NCBI RefSeq assembly: GCF_041505935.1
Contig: NZ_CP140110.1
Length of the DNA stretch: 64,000 bases
From: Fervidobacterium_A thailandense
Lineage (GTDB): Bacteria > Thermotogota > Thermotogae > Thermotogales > Fervidobacteriaceae
Strand: one strand, 5' to 3'
The notes beneath the pieces are model-generated. The model searched no databases and was not told where the DNA came from. It saw only the letters and a list, made by a program, of their open reading frames with translations. The position numbers and the translations under genes were made by a program. The stretch's first letter is position 1. Each line of letters opens with the position of its first letter. Below, in pieces: positions 25,361 through 34,141 of the stretch.

Positions 25361-26689
25361 GTGAGCACGAAAAAAGCGAATCCTTTCGTAGTTTTGAAAG
25401 TGATAAGTATCGTTTCCTTAATGACTCTTTTTTCTTTGGTTTCAAAGATCTACATCAACAACTGGGAACAAAGCCTTAACACGACACTCGAATCTTTTTC
25501 GAAGACTTTGTCACACGCTGTTTGGACTTTGAACAGGGAGCTAATAGAAGCTTCCATAAAAAACATGATTTACGTGAAGGATATACTGGAGATCCTGGTG
25601 CTTGACGATAAGGGTGAAGTACTCGCACGCGTTAGTCACGATAAAAGGTCGAACACCAAGCTCGAAAAGTTTTTCAATCTTAAGAAAAGTGTCAAGAGGT
25701 TCCTCATCTACTATAAGGGGTTTTTCGCCGGTCAAGTTTACTTTAGATACTATTACTACACCGCCACCGTATTCTTACTGTTACTCACGGTTATTTTTGT
25801 ATCGTTCATGTTATCAGCTTACTTTGCAATCGATAATCTGGAGAAAAACAGGAAGCTCAAAAATATGCTGCAAGAACTAAACGACGCAAACACCGAGTTG
25901 GAACTGACACTCAACGAGCTCGAGGCAACACAGCAAAAGGTGATAAACTCGGAGAAAATGGCCGCGTTAGGAAAACTGATGGTCAACATCGCGCACGATG
26001 TAAACACACCAACAGGGGTCATATACGGCTCCTCAACGGAGTTACTGACGCGCGTAGAAATAATCCATGAAAAATACTTGAACGACGAGCTCACTGAAAA
26101 AGATTTCGAAGAGTTCATCGCCACGTGTAGGGAACTTCTGGATATCATTGTACGCAATTCTGAAAAAATCAGGGAACTCGTGCAAAGTTTAAAAAGAGTT
26201 GCCATGCAAGAAGTCACACAAGTCTATTCCACAGTCAAGGTTAAAGACCTGGTTGACGATGTGCTTCGTACGATGCACCCAAGGTTGAGAAAGACAAAAG
26301 CACAGATCCACGTGAATGTCCCCGATAACCTCACCGTCCGAACGATTCCTGGAGCATGGGTTCAGATCCTCATGAACCTCATAGACAACTCCGTCGTGCA
26401 CGGTTTTGAATACGACAACCCGGGAAACATTTATATTTCTTTCTACGAAAAGAACGGCAAGCTCGTCTTAGAGTACAGGGACGATGGTAAGGGAATGGAT
26501 AAAGAAACAAAGACCCGCGCCTTCGAGCCGTTTTTCACAACGGATTCACTGCACGGCACGGGCCTCGGTTTGAGCATTGTTCATCAACTTGCTGTAGAAG
26601 TGCTTCATGGAGATATCGAGCTTTACAGCGAACCTGGAAAGGGAGTAACAATCATCGTCTCTGCACCACTTAATCACGAGAACCCGTGA
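25361..26689 (+). CDS. Membrane sensor histidine kinase without a neighbouring response regulator
   Basis: 442 residues. Two membrane segments (~10-28 and ~127-148) bracket a small extracytoplasmic domain of ~95 residues. A coiled coil follows (~155-200), then the phosphoacceptor His in IAHDVNTPTG (~212) and a HATPase_c domain with N box (LMNLIDNSVVHG, ~340), G1 (DDGKGM), F box (FEPFFTT) and G2 (GTGLGLSI, ~400). The start is a GTG at 25361 after TTGGAGGTGAATCA. It lies 88 bases after the tandem binding protein gene with no terminator between them. No receiver-domain gene occurs in the window, so its partner must lie elsewhere. The 3' end overlaps the convergent transporter gene by 20 bases. 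Confidence 0.88.
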   Translation: MSTKKANPFVVLKVISIVSLMTLFSLVSKIYINNWEQSLNTTLESFSKTLSHAVWTLNRELIEASIKNMIYVKDILEILVLDDKGEVLARVSHDKRSNTKLEKFFNLKKSVKRFLIYYKGFFAGQVYFRYYYYTATVFLLLLTVIFVSFMLSAYFAIDNLEKNRKLKNMLQELNDANTELELTLNELEATQQKVINSEKMAALGKLMVNIAHDVNTPTGVIYGSSTELLTRVEIIHEKYLNDELTEKDFEEFIATCRELLDIIVRNSEKIRELVQSLKRVAMQEVTQVYSTVKVKDLVDDVLRTMHPRLRKTKAQIHVNVPDNLTVRTIPGAWVQILMNLIDNSVVHGFEYDNPGNIYISFYEKNGKLVLEYRDDGKGMDKETKTRAFEPFFTTDSLHGTGLGLSIVHQLAVEVLHGDIELYSEPGKGVTIIVSAPLNHENP

Positions 26690-28037
26690 GCTCGTTGGCC
26701 AGGACTTTTAAGATCTTCGCTTCGTTGTAGAAAAGCAAGAGCACGTAACCCAGAACCATAAAGATGAGAGAGATGATGGCACTAAGTCTCAAACCAAACT
26801 CGTTTATCTCGTTCCTTCCCAGAATGAAGATTGATGGATAGATCAACCCTGCAACAGTTTGTCCCATCTTCTGCATGAACGTCCTCGCACCAAAGAAGAC
26901 CGCGGCTTTGTAATTTCCAGTTTCCCTTCCGTGAGCTTCCGCGATATCCGCCACCATTGCGTTAGGCAGTATGCCGAAGATGGCCAGTGGTATGGAAGAA
27001 AGTACCGCGACGATGTAGCTTTGCACCTGTGGAGATAAAGGTAAGCGTCCAAGTAACGCTGTGAACGCAAAGTCCGCCGAGAAGACGATGAAGCCAACCA
27101 TCAGGAGCTTTTTCTTACCTATCTTGCGCGCTAAAACGTTTATGGGTACATAGAAGAGGAAAGAAAGCAAGAACATCATTAACTGGACGGTGGAAGCTTG
27201 TTCTTTCGGTAATTTTAGGAGAACGGTGACATAGTACACAAGTCCCAAGCTAATACCCGTAAGTCCTACCCAGTAAAGTAAGTCCTGGAGCACGAATACC
27301 AGAAAATTCCTTTCTTTAAACGCGTTAACTATAGCCTCGAGGCCGCCTTCGTTCACCGTGTGTTTTTCACAATACCTGTTCTCGTCTATAAATATCACCG
27401 GAAGTAGCATCAGGAAGAAACCGATAACACCGTACGTCGCTGTCACGATTTGGAAAGCCCTCACAGGAGTTAAGCCTGCATTCTCAAGCAACGTCTGAAA
27501 TAGATAAATTTGCGTTCCTACTACGTACCCTATCGCCCACGTCACGGAAATAAGGGTACTCAACAAGAGTCTTTCGTTCGGATCGTGTCCCAGCTCGCTC
27601 ATCCACGCGAAAAACGGTGTTACGTACATGGTCATGAACCAGTAAAACGCTATAACCGTGGCAAAGAGCCAAATCGTGTTAACCGTGTAGTTCTGCGACG
27701 GTGGGAAGAACGGTAAGAACGATAGGACGGCAAACGGCAAAACACTGATGGCCAGGAATCCCCTACGTCGCCCAAGCTTCATCGTGCTTCTGTCGGAAAG
27801 TGTTGCAACAAGGGGATCCGTCACGGCATCAAACAACCTCGAAGTACCGAGTACGAGCCCAACTATCGTGAGCCCAAAAAACACCGCTCCTCTCTGGATA
27901 AACTGAGGTATCTGCACACCTTCAGGTGGCATATAAAAATAAACAAGTGTGTTCCCCACGGCAAAACTCGTCAGTGACCAACCGAGTTGTCCCAGTGCGT
28001 ACATCCACTTTTTCCACATGGGTAACCTTTCTGGCAT
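26670..28037 (-). CDS. GPH/MelB-type sugar:cation symporter family protein (MFS)
   Basis: A 455-residue membrane protein with about 12 segments. The glycoside-pentoside-hexuronide family motif is visible near residue 75 (DAVTDPLVATLSDRS..KLGRRRGFL), and conserved Asp/Arg residues in early helices support a cation-coupled glycoside symporter. The ATG at 28037 follows AAGGGGGATGATCC. A perfect GGTAACGTTACC palindrome lies 38 bases upstream, suggesting LacI-family control. It stands alone with no enzyme gene beside it. The substrate cannot be predicted. The 3' end overlaps the histidine kinase gene. Confidence 0.85.
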   Translation of the reverse strand: MPERLPMWKKWMYALGQLGWSLTSFAVGNTLVYFYMPPEGVQIPQFIQRGAVFFGLTIVGLVLGTSRLFDAVTDPLVATLSDRSTMKLGRRRGFLAISVLPFAVLSFLPFFPPSQNYTVNTIWLFATVIAFYWFMTMYVTPFFAWMSELGHDPNERLLLSTLISVTWAIGYVVGTQIYLFQTLLENAGLTPVRAFQIVTATYGVIGFFLMLLPVIFIDENRYCEKHTVNEGGLEAIVNAFKERNFLVFVLQDLLYWVGLTGISLGLVYYVTVLLKLPKEQASTVQLMMFLLSFLFYVPINVLARKIGKKKLLMVGFIVFSADFAFTALLGRLPLSPQVQSYIVAVLSSIPLAIFGILPNAMVADIAEAHGRETGNYKAAVFFGARTFMQKMGQTVAGLIYPSIFILGRNEINEFGLRLSAIISLIFMVLGYVLLLFYNEAKILKVLANELTGSRD

Positions 28038-28074
28038 GGATCATCCCCCTTATCCTTCACTTGAACCAACTATC

Positions 28075-28086
28075 GGTAACGTTACC
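28075..28086 (-). promoter_or_regulatory. LacI-type operator candidate upstream of the GPH transporter
   Basis: GGTAACGTTACC is a perfect 12-bp palindrome between the start codon and an A/T-rich region holding TATATT-like -10 sequences. Its half site GGTAAC resembles, but is not identical to, the operators at 3272-3301, so another LacI-family regulator is likely. Confidence 0.55.
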
Positions 28087-28204
28087 AATCGCTAAGATAA
28101 ATATAACACGGAAGCCTCAACTTTAGTGAAGCTTAAAAACGTTGAAAAACGGAGACTAAACCCAAAGATCGTGGAATTTTTCCTCCGTACATCATGAAAA
28201 ACAA

Positions 28205-28230
28205 AAGAGGCCCGTGACAGGCCTCTTTAT
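28205..28230. terminator. Terminator after the PFK-like gene, works on both strands
   Basis: AGAGGCC (28206-28212) pairs with GGCCTCT (28220-28226) around a 7-base loop. On the minus strand it is followed by TTTGTTTTT, on the plus strand by TTATTTAT. It lies 27 bases after the PFK-like stop. Confidence 0.85.
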
Positions 28231-28256
28231 TTATGCTCAGTTTGATTTTGAGAACC

Positions 28257-29258
28257 TCAGAAAAATAGTTTTGCAAGTTGCTTCGCGTAGTAGTCAACGG
28301 GTCTAACGTTTAGCAACGTTTCACTGTACGGCACTTCTGTCACAACAAATCCCTTGATACCGACGGCATGATAGAACTTGCCCATCTTCACGAGTTCCAC
28401 CGCTCGGGCACTCATCTGCGTTGCGATGATCCTGTCGAGGGCCGCTGGAGTACCTCCACGCTGAATGTATCCAAGGTTCGTGTATCTCCACTCCAGGTTG
28501 AGCTTCTTGCCGATGTATATTCCTATCACTTCGGCAGGATCGGTTTCGTAGGAACATTTGCACTCGTCGATTATTTCCTGTGGGAGTTGTACACCAGATT
28601 CAACGACAACGATTGAAAACCTCTTTCCGGATTCGTATCTATGCTTTATAACCTTCAGAAGTTCCTCCGGTTCCAACACGTCAGAGCTTGTGACAACAAA
28701 ATCCGCACCACCGGCCAGTCCACCAAAAGTTGCAAGCCAGCCACCTGGGGCACCCATCGTTTCGACAATCATCACTCTGTGATGTGATTCCGCTGTCGAG
28801 TGAATAATATCGAGCGCCTGGGTAACGTGCTCGAGTGCCGTGATGAATCCTATCGAGAAGTCCGTGAACGATAAATCATTGTCTATAGTTGCTGGGACGA
28901 TGATGCTGGGTATACCGTACCTTTGAAGGTTCAACGCCGCCCTGACGGCGTGTCTACCACCGAGCAAGATGAGCCCGGTGATACCGTATTGCGTGATCTT
29001 ATTCTTCACAAGTACGAGATCTTCATCTTTTTCAGGTATCTGCAACGAAGTACCGAGTATCGTACCGCCCTGGTGAAGGATTCCGGAAACGTTGTTCCTA
29101 ACGAGTATGTCCACCTTGTCGTTTTTCAGTCCCTCAAACCCGTCACGGATTCCCATAACTTCGATCTCGCGCTCGATCGCGTTAACCACTATTGACCTTA
29201 TCGCGGCGTTCAATCCAGGACAGTCGTTTCCAACGGAAAGGACACCTATTCTGCGCAT
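28257..29258 (-). CDS. 6-phosphofructokinase-like protein with altered active site
   Basis: 333 residues with a clear PFK fold: NDCPGLNAAIR at ~11-21, TIDND at ~124-128, IVETMG at ~164-169 and LGYIQRGGTP near 251. Several catalytic positions differ from canonical PFKs (E. coli numbering): the magnesium loop GGDGS at 101-105 is GGRHA, so Asp103 is Arg; Arg72 of LGSAR is lost (LGTSLQ); Arg171 after MG is Ala; His249 is Tyr. The catalytic Asp pair in TIDND remains. The Lys before TIDND and the GGDD motif of pyrophosphate-dependent PFKs are absent too. The ATG follows AAAAGGGGGTAGAGCT. It lies 36 bases after the membrane pyrophosphatase gene and is probably co-transcribed. Its reaction is uncertain: it may use another donor or substrate, or act as a regulator. 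Confidence 0.8.
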   Translation of the reverse strand: MRRIGVLSVGNDCPGLNAAIRSIVVNAIEREIEVMGIRDGFEGLKNDKVDILVRNNVSGILHQGGTILGTSLQIPEKDEDLVLVKNKITQYGITGLILLGGRHAVRAALNLQRYGIPSIIVPATIDNDLSFTDFSIGFITALEHVTQALDIIHSTAESHHRVMIVETMGAPGGWLATFGGLAGGADFVVTSSDVLEPEELLKVIKHRYESGKRFSIVVVESGVQLPQEIIDECKCSYETDPAEVIGIYIGKKLNLEWRYTNLGYIQRGGTPAALDRIIATQMSARAVELVKMGKFYHAVGIKGFVVTEVPYSETLLNVRPVDYYAKQLAKLFF

Positions 29259-29294
29259 AGCTCTACCCCCTTTTCCTGAGGAAGACTCACTTTT

Positions 29295-31238
29295 TTATCT
29301 CCCCGCCAATTGGTAAAACACTATCGCGGTGATGGCCATGAGCTTGATGAGGATGTTCAGCGACGGACCAGCCGTGTCTTTGAACGGATCACCCACGGTG
29401 TCCCCAACTACCGTGGCCTTGTGCGTGAACGAACCTTTGCCTCCAAGATGACCTTCCTCAACGTATTTCTTCGCGTTATCCCACGCACCTCCGGAGTTTG
29501 CCATGAATATTGCAAGCGCAACACCGGATACGGTTGAGCCAATGAGGAGCCCAGCCACAGCTTGGACACCAAGAAGTTTCATGAGCACGATGGGTGAAAT
29601 TATCGCAAGTAACGCAGGAGCAACCATCCTCTTAAGCGCACCTTTGGTTGCGATACGGATACAGCTTTCGTAATCAGGTTCGGCCGTGCCCAGAAGTATA
29701 CCCGGAATTTCGCGAATCTGCCTTCTAATTTCCTCCACCATATCGTTCGCCGCGTCACCGACAGCGTTCATCGTGAGAGCGGAAAAGTAAAAGGTGAGCA
29801 TCGAGCCGATCAACGCACCGATGAAGGTGCTTGGATCCCTTAACAGTACTTGCTCAACGTGTGCCGTTGCACCGAAGTTCGCAAAAAGTGCTATCGCGGT
29901 AAGTGCGGCTGATCCGATAGCGAATCCCTTTCCCATCGCCGCGGTTGTGTTACCGAGTGCATCTAGTTTGTCGGTAATCTCTCGCACGTGTTTTTCAAGG
30001 CCGGCCATCTGCGCTATACCACCGGCATTATCCGCTATCGGACCGTAAGCATCGACCGAAAGGTTCATCGCCAAAGTGGCAAGCATTCCCACACCGGCAA
30101 TGGCAATACCATAGAGTTGGTTGATTTTGTAGGAGAGTAACGTACCAATTGCTATCAAAATCGTTATCATCGCCGTCGATTCCATCCCAAGCGCGGTACC
30201 GCTTATGATAACGTTCGCAGGTCCCATCGCGGCCGAATGAGCCAGCTTTTCGACCTTCCTACCGGACGTATACCATTCGGTTATCAGGCCTATCAACACA
30301 CCCACGATGTTACCTATGAGAACCGTCCAAAAGAGCTTGAGGTCTTTCTCCACAAATGAGTACGCGAACGATAGTATCAAGAACACGACGCTTGAAACTA
30401 CCGTTCCACTTCTCAACGCCACGGCTGGATCCGTGTTCAGTTTTGAAAGTACTTTGACAAATACGATTCCTATGATAGAAGCGAGCAAACCGAACGAGAC
30501 TATGGAAAGTGTATTGACAACACCGCGTTGACCAAGAAGTGCGTAACCCAACGCTATTCCGGAGAATATAGAACCAACGTAAGATTCGTAGAGGTCAGCA
30601 CCCATACCGGCGACGTCTCCCACGTTGTCTCCAACGTTGTCCGCAATCACAGCTGGGTTCCGTGGATCATCCTCGGGTAGGTTCGCTTCCACCTTACCGA
30701 CTATATCCGCACCGACATCCGCCGCCTTCGTGTAGATACCTCCACCTACCCTCGCAAAGAGCGCAACGAAGGACGCACCAAGCGAGTAAAAACTAACAGC
30801 CTCCAAACCGAAAACGTTGTAAACAACGAAAAGTCCGAGCAATCCGAGCACAGAAACTGTAAGTCCCATTACCGCACCACCGGAGAACGCGATATCGAGG
30901 GCCTCACCGACACCTTTCATCGCCCCCCATGCGGTGCGTGCGTTGGATTTCGTTGCGATTGTCATCCCAAAGAACCCCGAGAGGACGGAGAAAATGGAAC
31001 CTATGAGAAAGGAAATGGCTGATTTGTAACCCGTTGTCAACAAAAACAGGAGCGCAAGTGCGAGTACTATCGGGAAGAAGACAACGTACTCTTGGAAAAG
31101 GAATGACCTTGCACCGCGCTGGATAATGTGCGAAAGCTTTTCCGTTTTCTCGTTCCCCGGACTCTTGTCCAAAACCGTAAGTGTGAGGTACAGCAGTGTG
31201 GCAAAACCTACAACCAGTGAAATTATCAGCAGCACCAA
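29295..31238 (-). CDS. hppA: Membrane-bound ion-pumping pyrophosphatase
   Basis: About 647 residues with some 15-16 membrane helices. It hydrolyses pyrophosphate and pumps Na+ and/or H+ outward. The catalytic block is intact: DVGADIVGKVE near residue 190, then NLPEDDPRNPAVIADNVGDNVGDVAGMGADL (cited here by its key DNVGDNVGD), and the C-terminal GDTVGDPFKDTAGPSLN. GNTTAAMGKG near residue 430 has Ala at the site that separates K+-dependent (Ala) from K+-independent (Lys) enzymes, so it should be K+-dependent like the T. maritima enzyme. The start is ambiguous: GGGAGGTG points to TTG at 31238 or GTG at 31235; the frame is open to 31334 but an earlier GTG overlaps the SD. It is followed by the PFK-like gene. 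Confidence 0.93.
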   Translation of the reverse strand: MVLLIISLVVGFATLLYLTLTVLDKSPGNEKTEKLSHIIQRGARSFLFQEYVVFFPIVLALALLFLLTTGYKSAISFLIGSIFSVLSGFFGMTIATKSNARTAWGAMKGVGEALDIAFSGGAVMGLTVSVLGLLGLFVVYNVFGLEAVSFYSLGASFVALFARVGGGIYTKAADVGADIVGKVEANLPEDDPRNPAVIADNVGDNVGDVAGMGADLYESYVGSIFSGIALGYALLGQRGVVNTLSIVSFGLLASIIGIVFVKVLSKLNTDPAVALRSGTVVSSVVFLILSFAYSFVEKDLKLFWTVLIGNIVGVLIGLITEWYTSGRKVEKLAHSAAMGPANVIISGTALGMESTAMITILIAIGTLLSYKINQLYGIAIAGVGMLATLAMNLSVDAYGPIADNAGGIAQMAGLEKHVREITDKLDALGNTTAAMGKGFAIGSAALTAIALFANFGATAHVEQVLLRDPSTFIGALIGSMLTFYFSALTMNAVGDAANDMVEEIRRQIREIPGILLGTAEPDYESCIRIATKGALKRMVAPALLAIISPIVLMKLLGVQAVAGLLIGSTVSGVALAIFMANSGGAWDNAKKYVEEGHLGGKGSFTHKATVVGDTVGDPFKDTAGPSLNILIKLMAITAIVFYQLAGR

Positions 31239-31306
31239 GAGCCACACCTCCCGTCTCCAGCGTTGGTAATGTTTTGGATGAACGATGTGAAACGATGCAA
31301 GATATA

Positions 31307-31355
31307 ACGATAAAAAACAGGACCCGCCAGCCAACTAAAACGCCAGGCGGTGTCC
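31307..31355 (-). terminator. Terminator of the yajC-secD-secF operon
   Basis: On the minus strand an imperfect stem (GGACACCGCC 31355-31346 with GGCGGGTCC 31328-31320) and a long loop are followed by TGTTTTTTATCG. It lies between the secF stop and the pyrophosphatase start, so hppA probably has its own promoter in 31248-31305, where none is obvious. Confidence 0.65.
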
Positions 31356-31387
31356 CATCTTAAATCCGCGACTAGTTACCGAATCAT

Positions 31388-32284
31388 TTAGATGGATTTA
31401 ACCCATTTGATGACGACTGGTGAAGCGATAAAAATGGACGAATACGTTCCTACGACAACACCGATGGTCATGCCGAACGCAAAGGACTTGATGCTACCGG
31501 TTGCGAAGAGCAAAAGCATCAGGACAACAAAAAACGTCGTCAACGAAGTGTTTATGGTTCTTACCAAGACCGAGTTAATACTATCATTCACAATCGAAGC
31601 CATATCCTTGCCTTTGAACTTCTTTCCGAATTCCCTAATCCTGTCGAACACGATGATGGTATCGTTAACCGAATAACCAACAAGTGTTAGGAGAGCAGCG
31701 ACGGCTGCGACGTTGAGTTCGATACCGAATATGGAGAAGAAGCCCAACGTTATGATCACATCATGAACAAGTGCGAGAATTGCACCAACGCCGAAGGCGA
31801 ATTTGAACCTCAATGCCACGTAGACGAGTATTCCCAGAAGTGTGAAGACTATCGCCTTCCAGGTCAAGCTCTTTATCTCATCCGCTGCTTCACCGCTGAT
31901 TTCGTTGAAAGAAACCACCTTGGCGTTCAGCACTTCTTCTATCTTCGAAGCAACCGCCGTTTTCTCGTCGGGTTGGTAGTTTCTGAGCCTTCCTTTCTCA
32001 TCTCTTGGAGCAACGACTATAGAATACGTGTGCTCATCCCCGGCACCAACGGCCTTCGTTTCGAGTATCCTTGCTTTCTCGAATTCCGGTGCGATGTCCT
32101 TAACCTTCGCCCTGATTTCGGATATAGACATCGCCTGATTCGTTTTGACGATTATTTCACTACCCCCGAGAAATTCTAATCCGAAGTTGAACCCCTTAAC
32201 GAAGATGCTCACAATGGAAACCGCCATCAGGACAATGGAAACCGATATGAAGAAGTACCTTTTTCCGACAAAATCTATCTTCAT
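31388..32284 (-). CDS. secF: Protein translocase subunit SecF
   Basis: 298 residues with six membrane segments and one large extracytoplasmic loop (~30-135). The SecF signature is visible in LVHDVIITLGFFSIFGIEL (~167-185) and in GYSVNDTIIVFDRIRE (~207-222). It works with SecD and YajC as the proton- or sodium-driven RND-type helper of SecYEG protein export. Its ATG overlaps the secD stop by 4 bases. Confidence 0.95.
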   Translation of the reverse strand: MKIDFVGKRYFFISVSIVLMAVSIVSIFVKGFNFGLEFLGGSEIIVKTNQAMSISEIRAKVKDIAPEFEKARILETKAVGAGDEHTYSIVVAPRDEKGRLRNYQPDEKTAVASKIEEVLNAKVVSFNEISGEAADEIKSLTWKAIVFTLLGILVYVALRFKFAFGVGAILALVHDVIITLGFFSIFGIELNVAAVAALLTLVGYSVNDTIIVFDRIREFGKKFKGKDMASIVNDSINSVLVRTINTSLTTFFVVLMLLLFATGSIKSFAFGMTIGVVVGTYSSIFIASPVVIKWVKSI

Positions 32285-33705
32285 CTCTGGGCACCCCCTG
32301 TTTTTCTAACCCGGATGAGATCGGAAACTGCATCGAGGATAACCTTGCTGAAGACCAGGTTCATGAACATCGCGGCGAAGATACCGACGATCGTCGTTAC
32401 GGCAAAGCCCTTGATCGTTCCCGTGCCGAAGTAATAGAGGAACAGTGCCGCTATAATCGTAGTCAGGTTAGCGTCGAAGAGCGTCCAGAACGACTTTGAG
32501 AACGCTACCTCGATTGCCGCTTTCGTGGTCTTACCCGTTCTAATTTCCTCCTTGATTCGTTCGTAAATGATTATGTTACCATCCACGAGCGTACCAATCG
32601 TGAAAATGATACCGGCAATTCCAGGGAGTGTGAGGATCGTACCTGTTCCGGACAAGTAACCGAAGATAACCGCGAGTGCGTAGAAGATTCCGATAACTGC
32701 GACGATTCCCATGATTCCGTAGAAGAGGATCATGTACACCATGACAGCGATAGCACCTATGATTCCAGCCCTGAGTGATTGTTCGAGCACGTCTTTTCCA
32801 AGTAAGGGAGAGATGAGTATGGCACTAACTTTTTCAAGTCTTGCCGGCAACGCACCGCTTCGGAGAATTGCAGCCAATTCTCGCGCCTGCTCGAACGTGA
32901 AATTGCCCCTTATTTGTCCACGCCCATCTTCGATGGGGCTCACTACGTATCCAACGAACTGAACTTTGTCGTCCAGAACAATTGCCAGCCGCTTCCGCGC
33001 CGCTATCTGCGCTTGAGTTGGGTTATTGAGAAGTTGTTCCGGAACATAAAGCTCTTTTGTTATGTTCTTGAAGACCTCGACAAATTCACGGTCGAGGGTG
33101 AACGAAACTACATAATTCGCCACACCCTTCCTATCAATTTCAGGGATGGCCTGGGCAATCCTCGGACCAACAAGAACAAGGTCCTTTCTGTTGTTGATCT
33201 CCTTCTTTATGAGGTACCATTTCTTTCCATCTTTATCTTGATACCATTGTCCGCCTTCCCTGAGAGCCAGGTTAATATCGTCGGATTTATCAAGTGGATT
33301 GTAATCCCTTTCGTCGATCGCTTGACCGAACCAGAGCAAACCGGTTGAACCAACGAGCTTTTCAGCAGCGGCTGTATCGGTGGCTTCAGGTATTTCCACA
33401 ACAATGAAAGACTTGTCCTCCCTGAAGCTCTTCCTCACAACTGCTTCCGTGTATCCTGCCGAGTCCAACCTGTTCCTCAAAACGGTCCACACATCGTCCA
33501 CGACCGCACTCGGGTTTTCAGCCGACTTGTCGATCTCCACACGGTACTCCAAGCGTACTCCACCGCTGAGGTCCAAACCGAATTTGATCCTGCTGAAGAG
33601 CTTCGCTAAACCCTTCATCGGTTTTCCGCCTGGTAACAGCATCGCAACGACTGCTGCAACCAAGAGAGCTAAGGAGACTACGAGTCTTACCCTATCGCCG
33701 CGCAT
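32281..33705 (-). CDS. secD: Protein translocase subunit SecD
   Basis: 474 residues. An N-terminal membrane segment (~8-25) is followed by the P1 domain with the conserved FGLDLSGGVRLEY (~41-53) and by five further membrane segments in the C-terminal part, including TLPGIAGIIFTIGTLVDGNIIIYERI (key T..VDGNIIIYERI, ~372-382). The ATG follows GAGGAGGGTTTTGTGA. It lies 36 bases after yajC and is coupled to secF by an ATGA overlap. Confidence 0.95.
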   Translation of the reverse strand: MRGDRVRLVVSLALLVAAVVAMLLPGGKPMKGLAKLFSRIKFGLDLSGGVRLEYRVEIDKSAENPSAVVDDVWTVLRNRLDSAGYTEAVVRKSFREDKSFIVVEIPEATDTAAAEKLVGSTGLLWFGQAIDERDYNPLDKSDDINLALREGGQWYQDKDGKKWYLIKKEINNRKDLVLVGPRIAQAIPEIDRKGVANYVVSFTLDREFVEVFKNITKELYVPEQLLNNPTQAQIAARKRLAIVLDDKVQFVGYVVSPIEDGRGQIRGNFTFEQARELAAILRSGALPARLEKVSAILISPLLGKDVLEQSLRAGIIGAIAVMVYMILFYGIMGIVAVIGIFYALAVIFGYLSGTGTILTLPGIAGIIFTIGTLVDGNIIIYERIKEEIRTGKTTKAAIEVAFSKSFWTLFDANLTTIIAALFLYYFGTGTIKGFAVTTIVGIFAAMFMNLVFSKVILDAVSDLIRVRKTGGAQR

Positions 33706-33741
33706 TCACAAAACCCTCCTCTAAAGAACAAATTTTAATAT

Positions 33742-34107
33742 TTACTGCGAAGAAGTGTTGTCTTCCTCTTTCGATTCTTCCTTTTCGCGGACAACCTTCG
33801 CAATGTACGCCTTGTGTACCTCGAGCTCCGTAGCGTTCGAGCTTTTGATCTTTATTGTGTCCTTCTTGATATCGATGATTTTACCCACGATCCCACCGGT
33901 CGTTATGATCACGTCACCTTTTTTCAGACTTTCGATCATCTGTTTGTACTCTTTTTCCCGCCTTCGCTGGGGAAGTATGACCAGGAAGTACATCATCGCA
34001 AAGAATATGAGCAACATTATGAGCAGCTGCATCATCGCACCCGCTCCACTCGTAGCTGCCGTACCTTGCGCACCAGAATCGGGAACTCCCGCGTAAATAA
34101 ACCTCAT
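33742..34107 (-). CDS. yajC: Preprotein translocase accessory subunit YajC
   Basis: 121 residues: one membrane helix (~25-45), then the conserved LPQRRREKEY..MIESLKKGDVIITTGGIVGKI (key QRRREKEY and TTGGIVGKI). The C-terminus is charged. The ATG follows GGAGGTGTAGAC. It is the first gene of the yajC-secD-secF set and lies 34 bases after folD with no terminator, so the operon may begin further upstream. Confidence 0.93.
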   Translation of the reverse strand: MRFIYAGVPDSGAQGTAATSGAGAMMQLLIMLLIFFAMMYFLVILPQRRREKEYKQMIESLKKGDVIITTGGIVGKIIDIKKDTIKIKSSNATELEVHKAYIAKVVREKEESKEEDNTSSQ

Positions 34108-34141
34108 GTCTACACCTCCAGTCTTTAAATTAAAAGCAACG

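Noticed and set aside
28257..29258. Annotation of the PFK-like gene as pyrophosphate-dependent PFK
   Set aside because: The diagnostic GGDD motif and the Lys before TIDND are both absent, so proximity to a pyrophosphatase is not enough.
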